A stretch of DNA of 36,079 nt, from the NCBI GenBank assembly GCA_002286855.1, contig NRSV01000135.1, forward strand, positions 1 through 36,079, read 5' to 3'. The stretch's first letter is position 1. Each line of letters opens with the position of its first letter. This stretch comes from Bipolaris cookei. Lineage: Eukaryota > Ascomycota > Dothideomycetes > Pleosporales > Pleosporaceae. Below, piece after piece: positions 19,301-28,048 of the stretch. The notes beneath the pieces were generated by a model that worked only from the letters and a program-made list of their open reading frames with translations, did no database searches and was not told the origin of the DNA. The position numbers were made by a program, and so were the translations under genes.

Positions 19301-19916
19301 AGTCCTCCCCCAATTTCATATCCTGCAGTCTTGCTATAGTCAACCGAGCTCCTCTCGGGAAGGCTGCAGTTCTAGCTCCCAGCACGTGATCAAAAGGCCC
19401 CATATCTGGCCCTCGGAGCGCGATCCGAGCAGCTTGGCGCGCGATAGCTCTCTGCTTCCAGTCTTCACGCCCTAGGTCCATCGGCTGATCCTGCCTCGGC
19501 GTGTCAACAGGTCGTACTTTCTCACCTACTCTTTTATACAGCGTGTTAACCTCTCCAGAAGTCTTTCGCTGTACCCTCCGAAGCTGCTGCCGCCACAACT
19601 CTTCAAACGATTCCTGTTCGCCACTCGTTTCTCCCAGCTTCTTCCCCTCCCCAGCTTTTCGATTTAGTCTTGGTTGAAAAAGGTCGCGCAATTCTTGTGA
19701 ATTCTTAAACACCCGTAGCGGTGATAACCACTCGGGTGCGGCTTCTGGGCTATAGCATTCTGCCGAGTATGTCTCCCCAGTAGACACGCTCGCTACTCGT
19801 TTCCCTGATTGCTTGTCGAAAGAGCATTTGCTGTAGGGGCAGGGTCGCACCCCACAAACGAGATTTCTCTCCGACCGTCTGTCGATTTGATGTAACAAAG
19901 AGTTCGGCCAAAGGTA
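16320..19916 (-). CDS. pol: Gypsy pol: reverse transcriptase, RNase H, integrase
   Basis: The frame opens after a TGA at 19917-19919 and overlaps the end of gag by 124 nt in the -1 frame; no ATG is needed if it is made by frameshifting. Numbering from the codon at 19898, RT shows DLFSGYDQ, LPQGATNS and FLDD (402-405, in place of YxDD). RNase H shows VGVDAS, ECKALVWAL, TDAKVL and DALSRYP. Integrase has an HHCC zinc finger (HEQLGHKG...CPTCQKMR) and the acidic triad D869, D927, E962, then a C-terminal WLGPYRV module. No chromodomain is seen. The polyprotein copies the RNA genome and integrates the cDNA. About 1190 residues is normal for fungal Gypsy pol and it is uninterrupted. Confidence 0.93.
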   Translation of the reverse strand, partial: YLWPNSLLHQIDRRSERNLVCGVRPCPYSKCSFDKQSGKRVASVSTGETYSAECYSPEAAPEWLSPLRVFKNSQELRDLFQPRLNRKAGEGKKLGETSGEQESFEELWRQQLRRVQRKTSGEVNTLYKRVGEKVRPVDTPRQDQPMDLGREDWKQRAIARQAARIALRGPDMGPFDHVLGARTAAFPRGARLTIARLQDMKLGEDLWPNEAQLFRELMFQREDALAWSFEDMSTVHADVQPPYKIRTIPHDAWQVRGFQCPKKLEPIIIEMIVTRLNRGTLERCDGQYRNPYFLVPKVKHPVTANDFRLINNAVKYNAVTERDAYIPPSADEFSERFAGRTVYSYFDLFSGYDQIPLHTSSRDITAFQTPIGLVRQCTLPQGATNSVAVFIRTVMKILADHFPEAAPFLDDIAVAGPRKDYGQEEALPGVRRFILEHVIQTDKVLQDIARAEATVSAKKSYWGVARMAVVGYEVDREGRYPSKEKAGKILAWPECRTVKEVRQFVGVAVYYRQWIFCFSLKAEPLFRLLRKDAEWTWGDEQRKAMEEIKEAIASPPALVAIDYQSGFQLIVGVDASQIGGGAVLEQVGADGFRHTIRFESTLWSEAESKQHSTKLECKALVWALKAFQTYLYGHFFTVETDAKVLIAQLNRSSADLPGSVMNRWLATILQYNFEIIHVPGKKNVIPDALSRYPQPEGWTAPKEDEEDLNSFIDRVLDKHDEGSLVAAVEESQPRILLDEYGEHWEEVALYLKTLQRPKHLRGEPLRRWTKAATRYFVRERYLFRKATKTKPVRRVIDGEDLQAALIQELHEQLGHKGIQTTFAAISQRYWWEGMYRQIAKQLGPCPTCQKMRGVRQEAELNTTYSRALWSWWTIDITHMPKVQGRAYLLIAREYLSGWPEARALTTASSEAVARFAFEEICCRWGVPAKMSVDGGTENKSVVEALSRQFGIHRVQASAYNSRAQGLIERGHQGFIHGLAKLPGSWVSNLAAVTWAERVSLRRPLGYSPAQLVLGQNPVLPIEMVAPTWQSLPWAEVRSQADLIAVRAAQLQFRQENLEEAVYRTRRLRSEAVESRNEKKRLVQVFQEGDLVLVWDAIKQIDKSSSRKLDDRWLGPYRVRQADPTKGFYRLEDLNGVAFASTTRADRVKRFEELHESISDSILRGRLRLYPESEDLIMVRPMSREVLRGHRQETVGAPE
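19765..19805 (-). promoter_or_regulatory. Predicted -1 ribosomal frameshift signal at gag-pol
   Basis: On the - strand the heptamer G GGA AAC (19805-19799) sits exactly in the gag frame, two codons before the gag TAG. It is of the X XXY YYZ type. Directly after it GAGTA pairs with TACTC and, past a 7-nt bulge, TGTCT pairs with AGACA around a 7-nt loop. This gives a 10-nt continuous 3' arm (19765-19774). The -1 direction agrees with the relation of the two frames. Spacing of the lower stem to the heptamer is unusually short. Confidence 0.65.
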
Positions 19917-22663
19917 TCAAACTCGATTCGGAGTCGTGCAGCTGCACACCAAGGCGTGCCAAGAAGGATTGATCGTCGGAGCTTTTTCGTAATGCGAAAA
20001 TGAGTCGGTACTAGTATACCACCGATTACAACTGGCACACTATACGCAGTTCCAACGAAAGGATCCATTCCTCCATCCGCTGTAATCATCCCTTGCTGGA
20101 ACTCTATCGGGAGCGCGGACTGATCCATTTCGGTAATGTATACGTTTAGTGCCCGAGCGGTTGTTAACCGCATCACGTTCAGCTGCGAGCCAGTGTCGAT
20201 AAGCGCTCGCCCCATCCCTCCTTGTAGAGTAATCCAGCAGGTTGGCAGCTGTCCCTTAATCGTGTATCGCCGATGCTGCGCCTCGCCTTTCATCCGAGTC
20301 TCTGTCGGAACCAAAGCTTGTTCTTCCGCATACCCATCGTCTTCCTCATTCAAGTCATAATCCTTGAAGTCATCAAGCTCATTCGCTTCCTCTCCTCGAG
20401 GCACTTTCAGCGCTTTTCCTCGAGCGAAGTTCGGGCATAGTTGATTAAGCAGATTCCCTGTCAGAACGTCCTCAGCATTCGATACGTCTTCAATCGCTAG
20501 AGTCTCTCCTGAGTAGCCTTCGGAGCCCCACTGATACATCCCGTGTAAAGCCTCATTTAGCTCCGAATCTTGCTGCTCGATAGAGTCAACTACCTCCATT
20601 GCTTCACCCGAATGCTGCTCGCCATCCGAAAACTGTACTTTCTTTTCCTTCCCTTTGCTTACTACTTTTGAAAAGATCGCAGCTAACTCAGGCATTGAGA
20701 GAAGATCAGACTGCCGAATACCTCGCACCTCTTGATTAAGCATCGCTTGAGCTACTGTCGTACGAGAACCGCGAGCTACTATCGCTGCAAGATCATCCTC
20801 CGAAGGAGTAGTCGTCGCTGCACGTGGTCGAACGGTCCTTGACTGCGCAACCGGGATTACATCAGGGTCTTGGGACGCTGTCCGAAAGCTGTCCGGCTGT
20901 ATAGTGTCCTGGCTAGATTGGCTAGCAACTAGTTCTCGTTCGGTTTGCATCGCATCCTGCATATCAACAACGGCGTGGTATCGGAGTAGTTCCGGATCCT
21001 CTTGAAGTTCTTCCGAAATAGCTCTAGCTCTCGTAGCTTGACTGCTCTTCATCACGGGTATAGTGGGCTTTCGATTCGAAAGCCTTCCATCCTTCTGGTG
21101 AATCTCTGCCGCTTTCTTCGGGGGTCGCCCTCGCCTTCCAACCATATTCACGCTTGGCTCCGCGTGATACACCTCACCAGCTTCCGAAACGCTTTCAAGG
21201 AATTTTGCAGCTGACCGAAGTGCAATCGTCTGTCTTGCTAGGCTAGCCCCAGTCTCACTCGCTTCCACCGTATAGCTTTCACCACTAGGCGCAGAGGTTT
21301 GCTTAACAATCGGCTTTCCAAAGCTATCAAATAATTCTGGAAGGGCCGCCTGCATCGGCTTCTTCAATTGCTCATCGGAGACCTTGAATCGATCCTTAAT
21401 CGACCGTAGTACCCAGTCCAGCACTTCAGTATGAAACGGCTTCGGGCTCCGACCTCCTCCTGGGAAAACGCCCCAGATTTCCGTCGGATACGGCCCAAAA
21501 TAGTAGACCGTGTTCTTCCAACCAGTCGGGCTTTCTTCAGTACGGGTATGGAACCAGCTGTTCTTTCGGAGCAAAGTTAGGTGAGGGCATTTCGCAATAA
21601 GATGCGGTCCTCCACAAGCTCGACACTCCATGTGTTGATCGCTTCTACTTGCTTCTGCGCGATATACTTGCGGATTCACCATAGGCGGGTATATTGACTG
21701 AAAACTCCCATCATTCCTTTCAAGTACTGGAGGATCTTGCCTCCTTGCCCCGATAACGAGTCGCTTATAAGCCTCAACATAGTTTTCGGGTTTTTCAAGT
21801 ATCTTTCGTATCGCACGAGAGTGCTTCGAAATGTGCTCAAACTGTTCCAGACTTAGCGTTAGTCCGCCAAACTTTTCGATCAAGCTTGCTACCGCCGGGT
21901 CAACCTTCGGAGTCGCAATTTTCAATTGCTGCTCTGGTCTCTGGATTTCTTCTGGCGTAGCCTTCGGCTGATATGCTTGAGCGTACTCCTCTATATAAAC
22001 CTCCTCCTCAAGAGTCTCTGCGTCCTTTCGAGCTTGTACCATACTTACCGACGAGTAGTCGGTAATCATCGCGTTTAGGTTTTCCTCTTGCTCATGCTGT
22101 TCTCGGACGAATTCGTAGATTTTCGTCAGCTTAAAGCTCGCAAGGTTATCGAACTTTGGACGATCCTCCTTCGGCATTAAGTGCATTACTTTCTCCATAT
22201 CCTCCCGAGCGAGTCCCCGAAAGAACAACGCTCCCTTCTCTTGGGTGGTCACCTGGTTTCGGCTTTCAGCCGCTGTGAAGTAGGTCACAAAGTTCTGATA
22301 GTACTCCGAAATCCTTACGGCTGGCTGTCGTCGGTGGACCTCACTGACGTAGTTCTCGATAAAGGCCCGAGTGCCTCTCTTTCTATTCTCATCCTGACTC
22401 AAGTAGAGACTCTTCAGCTCCGCTTGGTAATCAGCCCACGATACTTCTGGATCTAGATAGCTAGGAAGCTTTCGGGTAAAAGCTTTGTAGCGTTGCTCAC
22501 AAAAGTACGGTAGCTGTCTCTTCCGAATATCCTCCGACCATAGTACCCGATCACACTCGAAGTTGTACTCTTCAAGGAAATCAGTGATATTACGCCCATT
22601 AAACCTTGGTGCGTTAGCATCCGTAGGCTCAAACCTTCCCTGGTATCCCATCGGAGTACTCAT
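19793..22663 (-). CDS. gag: Gypsy gag with C-terminal aspartic protease
   Basis: The first ATG of the frame is at 22663 (956 residues); the frame is open further upstream to 22747. The N-terminal half is a capsid-like retrotransposon gag region (RFNGRNITDFLEEYNFECDR and beyond). A CCHC-type knuckle with C-x2-C-x3-H-x4-C spacing lies at about residues 347-359, a disordered acidic and serine-rich middle follows, and the C-terminus holds a retropepsin-like protease with DTGS (residue 823 onward) and a later ILLGTPW. Gag packages the RNA and the protease would cleave the Gag-Pol polyprotein. Protease being in frame with gag rather than pol is notable. The stop at 19793-19795 is probably bypassed by -1 frameshifting. 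Confidence 0.9.
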   Translation of the reverse strand: MSTPMGYQGRFEPTDANAPRFNGRNITDFLEEYNFECDRVLWSEDIRKRQLPYFCEQRYKAFTRKLPSYLDPEVSWADYQAELKSLYLSQDENRKRGTRAFIENYVSEVHRRQPAVRISEYYQNFVTYFTAAESRNQVTTQEKGALFFRGLAREDMEKVMHLMPKEDRPKFDNLASFKLTKIYEFVREQHEQEENLNAMITDYSSVSMVQARKDAETLEEEVYIEEYAQAYQPKATPEEIQRPEQQLKIATPKVDPAVASLIEKFGGLTLSLEQFEHISKHSRAIRKILEKPENYVEAYKRLVIGARRQDPPVLERNDGSFQSIYPPMVNPQVYRAEASRSDQHMECRACGGPHLIAKCPHLTLLRKNSWFHTRTEESPTGWKNTVYYFGPYPTEIWGVFPGGGRSPKPFHTEVLDWVLRSIKDRFKVSDEQLKKPMQAALPELFDSFGKPIVKQTSAPSGESYTVEASETGASLARQTIALRSAAKFLESVSEAGEVYHAEPSVNMVGRRGRPPKKAAEIHQKDGRLSNRKPTIPVMKSSQATRARAISEELQEDPELLRYHAVVDMQDAMQTERELVASQSSQDTIQPDSFRTASQDPDVIPVAQSRTVRPRAATTTPSEDDLAAIVARGSRTTVAQAMLNQEVRGIRQSDLLSMPELAAIFSKVVSKGKEKKVQFSDGEQHSGEAMEVVDSIEQQDSELNEALHGMYQWGSEGYSGETLAIEDVSNAEDVLTGNLLNQLCPNFARGKALKVPRGEEANELDDFKDYDLNEEDDGYAEEQALVPTETRMKGEAQHRRYTIKGQLPTCWITLQGGMGRALIDTGSQLNVMRLTTARALNVYITEMDQSALPIEFQQGMITADGGMDPFVGTAYSVPVVIGGILVPTHFRITKKLRRSILLGTPWCAAARLRIEFDTFGRTLCYIKSTDGRREISFVGCDPAPTANALSTSNQGNE

Positions 22664-22961
22664 TATAGAGCTCTCTGATAGGTCGTCGTAATTGTTTTTC
22701 TTCTCTTTTCTTCGAGCTGCATTCGCTTCGCTCTCTTTCTGATCCAAGCTCGATCCTTGATCGCTCTTAGCTCCGGTACGCCCTCGGGGGTACTACACCG
22801 CTCTCTTTTCAGGGTATTCGCGTTCGAACCTCGTTCTTCGCCGAATCCCTTTCTTGTTACTGAATAATTTTGACCTTCTCCTTCAACGGCTCGCTTTCGA
22901 GCTGCTGAACCTTACGATACTCTTTCAACTCTTCTTTCTTCCCGATAGACCGTCACTACCC
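22664..22961 (-). other. Gypsy 5' leader
   Basis: About 300 bp between the primer binding site and the gag ATG, pyrimidine-rich on the + strand and purine-rich on the - strand. It would hold the untranslated leader and packaging signals. No separate gene is seen. Confidence 0.6.
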
Positions 22962-22977
22962 CCTGGTTAGGTCACCA
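22962..22977 (-). promoter_or_regulatory. Primer binding site of the Gypsy element
   Basis: Four bases inside the 5' LTR the - strand reads TGGTGACCTAACCAGG. It starts with TGG as required to pair with the CCA end of a tRNA. Which tRNA is used cannot be settled by eye. Confidence 0.65.
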
Positions 22978-22981
22978 AAAA

Positions 22982-23154
22982 TGTGGCACGATGCGTGATC
23001 GAGCTCAAAAGATCAGAGGGGCGACCCGCAATCGAATAGATAGAATTAGCTGATAGCTAATCGCTGTAAAGGATTAATTGAAGAAGGTGCCTATCTACGT
23101 ACGAAAGAAAATCGCTATATATACTATGAACTAGTCACGTGATGCTACACCACA
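22982..23154 (-). repeat. Gypsy 5' LTR
   Basis: A 173-bp copy identical to 14511-14683. On the - strand it would hold the promoter of the element, including a TATATATA-like word. It directly abuts the broken end of the LINE at 23155. Confidence 0.95.
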
Positions 23155-23666
23155 ATATATGCGTCTTATAGGGCATTTCTGAGCTCCATGGCGTAGAGGC
23201 GTAGTGCTGGATCTTCTCACTATCTCTAGATAGAGTTGTTGAGATAGACTTTGTGATGCGCTCTAGCTGTTTTCCTTGGTTGCTGGATATAGCAATGTTA
23301 AGTGGGTGGGTAGGAGCTAGTTTTAGTGCTCTAAAGGCGTATTGTCGTAGAGAGTTGTTTAGTCTAATTCTAGGGGGATATAGAGCTGCTTCTACCTCGC
23401 TAGGTATAGCAGGGGAGGTTCTAAACGATCCTAGAATCTTTCTACAAGCTTGGTTTTGAAGCTTTTGTCTTTGATTTTCAGCCGCTGTTTGCTCTCTCCA
23501 GAAGATTTGGCACCCATAGTCAGCTACACTCGTTACGCAGGCTAGATATAGTTGTCGTACGGCTCTAGGTGATAGGCCTTTGTTTGAGTTTGCTAGTCTG
23601 CTTAGCCGGTGGAAGGCTGCGCTAGCCTGCTGGTTTCTAATACAGCTATGCTGTTTGAATTTGAGT

Positions 23667-23860
23667 CCGCAGTCAAAGTGGACACCTAGCCATCTAACTA
23701 GCTCTCTAGACTGTACTGTTTCCTGACTGGGTAGAGTAAGTACTCTACTTTGATCTTTTTTAGCCGCAGTCAAAGTGGACACCTAGCCATCTAACTAGCT
23801 CTCTAGACTGTATTGTTTCCTGACTGGGTAGAGTAAGTACTCTACTTTGATCTTTTTTAG
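23667..23860. repeat. 97-bp tandem duplication 1 in LINE ORF2
   Basis: Bases 23667-23763 are repeated directly at 23764-23860 with one difference (C versus T in GACTGTACTG). The unit is not a multiple of three, so it shifts the reading frame. Confidence 0.95.
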
Positions 23861-25300
23861 ATCTTGTCCAGTTAACCAATTCAGTTTTTGAGCTATCGAA
23901 TTGGATAGCTGACTCCTTTGCTAGTATAAAGAGGTCTTCGACCGTCTTTTCTAGTAGTTTGATATTTTTCCTTACTGACGTAGACGATATAGATATCTGT
24001 AGGTCGTCAATATAGGAGGAGGAGTAGGTGCGGTCGTTTGCTTGGATTGCTTCGAACAGCGGTTTCGAGTAGATTAGGAATAGAATAGGAGAGGCTGGGC
24101 TTCCTTGTGGGGTCCCTGTAAGGATTTCCTGCGGGCTCTCTGTTTGTCCGTCGAAGGATAGCTCTAGCTCCCTGTTTTCTAGAAAGGATTTTGTCCATGC
24201 TAGTAGGCTACACGGTAGGCCCTGGTCTCTCATAACTTCTAGAAGCTTGTTCTTAGAGACGTGATCGAAGGCGCCTTTAATATCGAGAAATATAGTATAG
24301 TCGTTACTCGATGCTTTTTCTTTTGTAGCTGTATATTATTGTAGAAGAGTAGAGCAGCGTCGATAGCAGATTTCTTCAGTCTTCCGCCCATCTGTGAGGG
24401 GTGGAGTAGATCTGTAGTTTCTGCTAGTGCTCCTAGTCTTCTAGCTACTAGCCTTTCTAGTACTTTGCCTAGGCAGCTTAGAAGTGAGATCACCCTATAG
24501 GCCTTTGGTGCAGAGTAGTCAGGTTTATTTGACTTTTTCAAGATAACTCCTTTCGCTTTTCTCCAGCACCTTGGGTGGTAGCCTAGATTGAAAAAGATAG
24601 AATATATCTTAAATAGGGTTTCTGACTGCGTTTGGTAGACCTTTTGGATAATGTCTTGACTAATAAGATCGGGCCCAGGTGAGGTAGCCTTTACTTTATT
24701 GCAGGCAAAGTAGAGCTCGTTTCTCGTAAGGGCGGGCCAATCCCACTTTCTATCTCCTTTGTAGGTGTCGAATGAAGGAGTAGCTGTAGTAGGGGGCGGA
24801 GGGAAGAGATCCTCTCTAAAAGCTTTGCATTTTTCAGTAAACGATTCTTTGCTCCTAATAGTAGGTATTCGAGTACTAAGATTGTCTTTTGTATATGCCA
24901 TAGCTTTATAGATTTCTCTTGGTGAGTCTTTTTGTAGAAAAATCTCCCAGTGATCCTGTTTAGCCCGCCTAATAGCTCTTAGGTATCTATTTTTTGTGCT
25001 TAGATACTCTCGTTTCCATTGGTAGAGTGAGCTATTGTTCGGTTTTGCTGCTTCCTTCTTGTAGGCTCTGTAGGCCCTGCTTAGGTCTCTTTTTCGGCTA
25101 GATAGATCACTAGTCCACCAGGGTTTTGGCCGAGGTTTTTGGTTGACTAGTGGAGTTGATGTTTCTAGTGATTTCTGGATAGCCTTTGTAAGATCCTCTC
25201 CTAGTTGGTCTAGCTTTGCTTCTAGAGGGGCATGTTGTTCTAGAATGAGCTTTCTTGAGGTGTAGTTTGAGGAGCGCGGTAGTTGGAGTAGTCGCTCTTC

Positions 25301-25494
25301 TAGATTTAGAGCTTTGGTCTCCTCTTCTAGCACCTTGTAGAATGTGTTCCAGTCCGTTTGTCTAGTATTATATCGCTTTGGCTGGCTAGGCAGCTGTTAG
25401 ATTTAGAGCTTTGGTCTCCTCTTCTAGCACCTTGTAGAATGTGTTCCAGTCCGTTTTTCTAGTATTATATCGCTTTGGCTGGCTAGGCAGCTGT
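25301..25494. repeat. 97-bp tandem duplication 2 in LINE ORF2
   Basis: Bases 25301-25397 are repeated directly at 25398-25494 with one difference (CCGTTTGTCT versus CCGTTTTTCT). It has exactly the same unit length as the duplication at 23667 but unrelated sequence. Confidence 0.95.
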
Positions 25495-26193
25495 CTAGGC
25501 GTACTGATACTGAATAGTATAGCGTGGTGATCCGACCCTACTTCGGGTATAGCCTGCCAGTCCTGGATACTGGCTGCTATATTGTTTGTTGCAAAAGTAA
25601 GGTCTAATACGCTTTCTTGCCGCATATGAGCTCTAAAGAAGGTGCCTACTCCTAGAGTATTTAGTAGAGTAAGGTTCTGAGTATCTATCCACTTTATTAG
25701 ATTTTCTGCTTGTATGCTAGGGCTGCAGTCTTTTAAGCTCCATCTAGGATGGTGGGTATTGAAATCTCCTAGGATGATTGACTGAAGCTGCACGGTCTCC
25801 CGCAAGAGGCGCCTCTGGATTGTCGTCTGGTTAAGCCCTTCTAGAAGGCTTTTCTCGTTATAAATGTTATAGATATAGAAGCTAGAGGCAGAGGCTAATA
25901 CCTTAACAGCTAGGAAATCGTTATCGTCGCTAATAAAGGGATTAACTTCTACTTCTAGATCTTTTCTAATATAGAAGAGTACTCTAGGCCTTAGGGAGCT
26001 GTCCTTAAGGGTGGGTAGTATCTGAGTAAAGTCCTGGTGAGCGGTAGATCTAGCATTTGCGTACGAGGATCCCTTAGGAAGCCAGGGCTCCTGTACGGCG
26101 ACGACTTTAGCGTCTAATTTAATCGCTAGATCTAGCGCGCTCTCGGTAGCGGGACTGTTTCTATTAACATTTATTTGTAGAACTTTTAACATT

Positions 26194-27588
26194 CTAGTTT
26201 AACGAGGTAGTTGTTTTAGAGACTCTAGCTTGTAAAATCTCGCAGTCTTGGCTATTAGCCGCGTGTGGTTTGCCGCAGTTAGCACACTTAAAGATAGTGT
26301 GTACGCAGGCTTTGCCTTTACTAGTACAAGACTTGCATTTGTGGAGACTGGTGTGATGGGCTTCGCTGCAGATCTGACAGGCTACTTTAGTGCATCTAGT
26401 CTCTAGATGCCCAAACCCTTGACATTTTGAGCATTGTTTAGAGTTGTTAATAACTCTAAGCTTTTCTGCTCTGAGACTTTGCCCAAGGATATAGAGCTTT
26501 CCTCTGATAGCTCTTTGGGCTTCCTCTTCGGTAGCAAAAGCGACACAGGCAGATCCGAAGTTTTGGTTCTCTCTTCTAATCTCTGGGGTAAGCCAGAAGG
26601 GAGAGCCTACTATTTTTAGGCCTTTATTGAAAGTTTCAATTTCTTCCTTTAGGACTTCTAGGCTGTGGTTCGTTGGTAGTTTGTGAATAACTACCTTATA
26701 CCACGGGCTTATTGGCTGGGCAACCTTGTAGGTTGTAATGTCCTTCCAGATATTCTGGTTTTCTAGCAGGTACTTGGCTGTGAAGGCTGGGGTAGTGGTG
26801 ACTACTTTATTGCCTTTAGCGGAGGGCGTAATTGAGGCTACTACAGGAGATTGAACACCTCCTTTAGTAGTAAATGCGTGGTTGAAGGCATTTCTAAGTT
26901 TGAGAGCGTCGAAAGCAGCTGGCATTTCGCTAACTAGCACTAGTTGCCTCTCTGATAGGCTGGTTTTTGGTTTCGGCGTTGTCTTTTTGTGTTGGACATT
27001 AGTCCAGGGTTGTTCTTTGTTGCTAGCTGCTACTGTTGCGTACGAGGTAGTTTTAGCTGGGACTGGGTGGGTGCTAGGGGTAGCGGTTGTTGTGGGCTTG
27101 TCTAGGCGCCTAACCTTCTCTCTTAGCTCCTTAGAGACATTAGAGAGGGAGGAGATCTGGTCTCCTAGAATCGCAGAGTTTTTCTTATTTATTCTGCCGT
27201 TTTCAGTGTAGTCTCTGAAGACTTCCACTAGGTCTAGCAGGCTAGTCTGTTGGGTTGGGTTGTTCTTAGCTAGATTGGCTGCTTGGACTACTAAGTTTCT
27301 CGCAATTTCAAGGGCTTCTTGTACTGAGGACGCCTTTGGTGTTCTATTCTCGGTGGAGGTAAAAGGACCTCTAAGTGTTGAGCCTACAAAAGGCGAGAAG
27401 TTGGCTCGTCTCTTATTGGGTGGTAGGATCGGTATTTCAAACACACTAGGTGTCATTGGGATATTGGTGGGGGTGGCTGGTTGGGGGATTTCTATCTCCA
27501 TCTCGTTCTGGATTTGGGTATCCGGCCCTGGTGTCTCCTGCCTTCCTCCTAGCGGGTGTACCTCGATAGTGTCGCTCTCTGGCGGCAT
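26194..27588 (-). CDS. ORF1 of the second LINE (gag-like, three zinc knuckles)
   Basis: The first ATG is at 27588 (464 residues); the frame is open to 27645. The N-terminal third is proline/threonine-rich, the middle contains a predicted coiled-coil-like segment and an RRM-like region (SERQLVLVSEMPAAFDALKLRNAFNHAF). The C-terminus has a CCHC knuckle (CSKCQGFGHLETRC) and two further cysteine/histidine clusters (CQICSEAHHTSLHKC and CANCGKPHAANSQDC). This is the RNA-binding partner of ORF2 in Tad1-clade LINEs. The frame is undamaged, in contrast to its ORF2. Its TAG is separated from the ORF2 ATG by a single base, implying reinitiation. Confidence 0.9.
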   Translation of the reverse strand: MPPESDTIEVHPLGGRQETPGPDTQIQNEMEIEIPQPATPTNIPMTPSVFEIPILPPNKRRANFSPFVGSTLRGPFTSTENRTPKASSVQEALEIARNLVVQAANLAKNNPTQQTSLLDLVEVFRDYTENGRINKKNSAILGDQISSLSNVSKELREKVRRLDKPTTTATPSTHPVPAKTTSYATVAASNKEQPWTNVQHKKTTPKPKTSLSERQLVLVSEMPAAFDALKLRNAFNHAFTTKGGVQSPVVASITPSAKGNKVVTTTPAFTAKYLLENQNIWKDITTYKVAQPISPWYKVVIHKLPTNHSLEVLKEEIETFNKGLKIVGSPFWLTPEIRRENQNFGSACVAFATEEEAQRAIRGKLYILGQSLRAEKLRVINNSKQCSKCQGFGHLETRCTKVACQICSEAHHTSLHKCKSCTSKGKACVHTIFKCANCGKPHAANSQDCEILQARVSKTTTSLN

Positions 27589-27695
27589 TCTGCTTAGTAA
27601 TCCGCGTGGTCTGTGTGCTTTGTGTGAGAAGTAAGACGTGTCCAAAATTAACTACTTCTGTAGCTTCTAGCTCTATAGCGCGTAGGATGCACGCT

Positions 27696-27974
27696 TTAAA
27701 AGTAGCTGTAATCGATTTCTTGGGGTTTCTTTGTATATATTTGACTAAAATTACACCTATTCTGAAAAACTCGAAGTTGGTGTTTGGATGAGTTGGGGTA
27801 GATAACGCGTGTAGAAGCTGATTTGGCGCATTGCCTTCGAAGAGTAGTTTCAGGCACGTTGTACGCAGCAGCAGCGCGTCGCTGGCTTAATGGTGTGCTA
27901 TATTTCAAAGCTTGAATAGCAAGAGTAACTCTAGCTGTACGAGGGAGCGATTCAAGATTAGGTGGTGGTGGCAT
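27696..27974 (-). pseudogene. N-terminal fragment of a pogo/Fot1-type transposase
   Basis: The ATG at 27974 begins PPPPNLESLPRT and is followed by a psq-type helix-turn-helix (ALKYSTPLSQRRAAAAYNVPETTLRR), the DNA-binding domain at the start of fungal pogo-family transposases. The sequence degrades after about 75 codons and no CENPB or DDE domain follows; the second LINE lies downstream and may have inserted into it. Likely transposon-end sequence lies upstream at 28008-28048. Confidence 0.65.
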
Positions 27975-28007
27975 TGTGAGTGGTGGTAGAAAGAGGTGTG
28001 GTCTTGG

Positions 28008-28048
28008 CAAAGTGCGCCATTCCGGGGGTGTGCGCCATTCGGTGTTAG
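28008..28048. repeat. Doubled GTGCGCCATTC motif, candidate terminal repeat of the pogo fragment
   Basis: GTGCGCCATTC occurs twice (from about 28012 and 28029), just upstream of the pogo-like start on the other strand. The intact pogo element at 31066 also has a doubled motif in each terminal repeat, so this is probably the corresponding end of a related element. The opposite end was not found. Confidence 0.5.

Larger units (their letters stand above)
14511..23154 (-). mobile_element. Ty3/Gypsy LTR retrotransposon, complete (8,644 bp)
   Basis: Two identical 173-bp LTRs bound an internal region read on the - strand: PBS, gag-protease (22663-19793), pol (RT-RNase H-integrase, to 16320), then an opposite-strand spliced gene and a PPT next to the 3' LTR. 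Integrase follows RNase H, the Ty3/Gypsy order. Gag and pol have no internal stop and the LTRs show no difference, so insertion is recent and the copy could be active. The five bases outside each LTR differ (GATAC left, ATATA right), so no target-site duplication is visible. Confidence 0.92.
23155..26192 (-). pseudogene. ORF2 of the second LINE (endonuclease-RT), broken
   Basis: The start codon is one base after the ORF1 stop (TAGAATG). The endonuclease domain (26192-25400) retains LQINVNRN, QEPW, GDFNTHHP and GSDHHA. The RT domain (about 24800-23400) shows SPGPDLIS, YRVISLL, DIKGAFDHV in a second frame, GTPQGSPASPILF and YIDD. Breaks are: a 97-bp tandem duplication at 25301-25494 (+1 shift), loss of one base near 24297 just before DIKGAFD, a second 97-bp duplication at 23667-23860, and truncation at 23154. 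Without the duplications most of the frame would be restored, which matters because they may be assembly errors. Confidence 0.85.
23155..27588 (-). mobile_element. Second Tad1-type LINE, 3'-truncated at the Gypsy LTR
   Basis: ORF1 (27588-26194) and ORF2 (26192 down to 23155) are recognisable on the - strand. The RNase H domain, C-terminal knuckle and 3' tail are missing because the sequence ends precisely at the Gypsy LTR and does not resume at 14510. ORF2 is further interrupted by two 97-bp tandem duplications and one single-base frameshift. Base composition differs from the first LINE: it is rich in CTAG and TCTAG words. The 5' boundary lies somewhere between 27588 and about 27760. Confidence 0.85.

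Noticed and set aside
14506..23159. ATAC/ATAT at the outer edges of the LTRs as an imperfect target duplication
   Set aside because: The bases do not match at the same register for any 4-6 bp duplication, so it is treated as absent.
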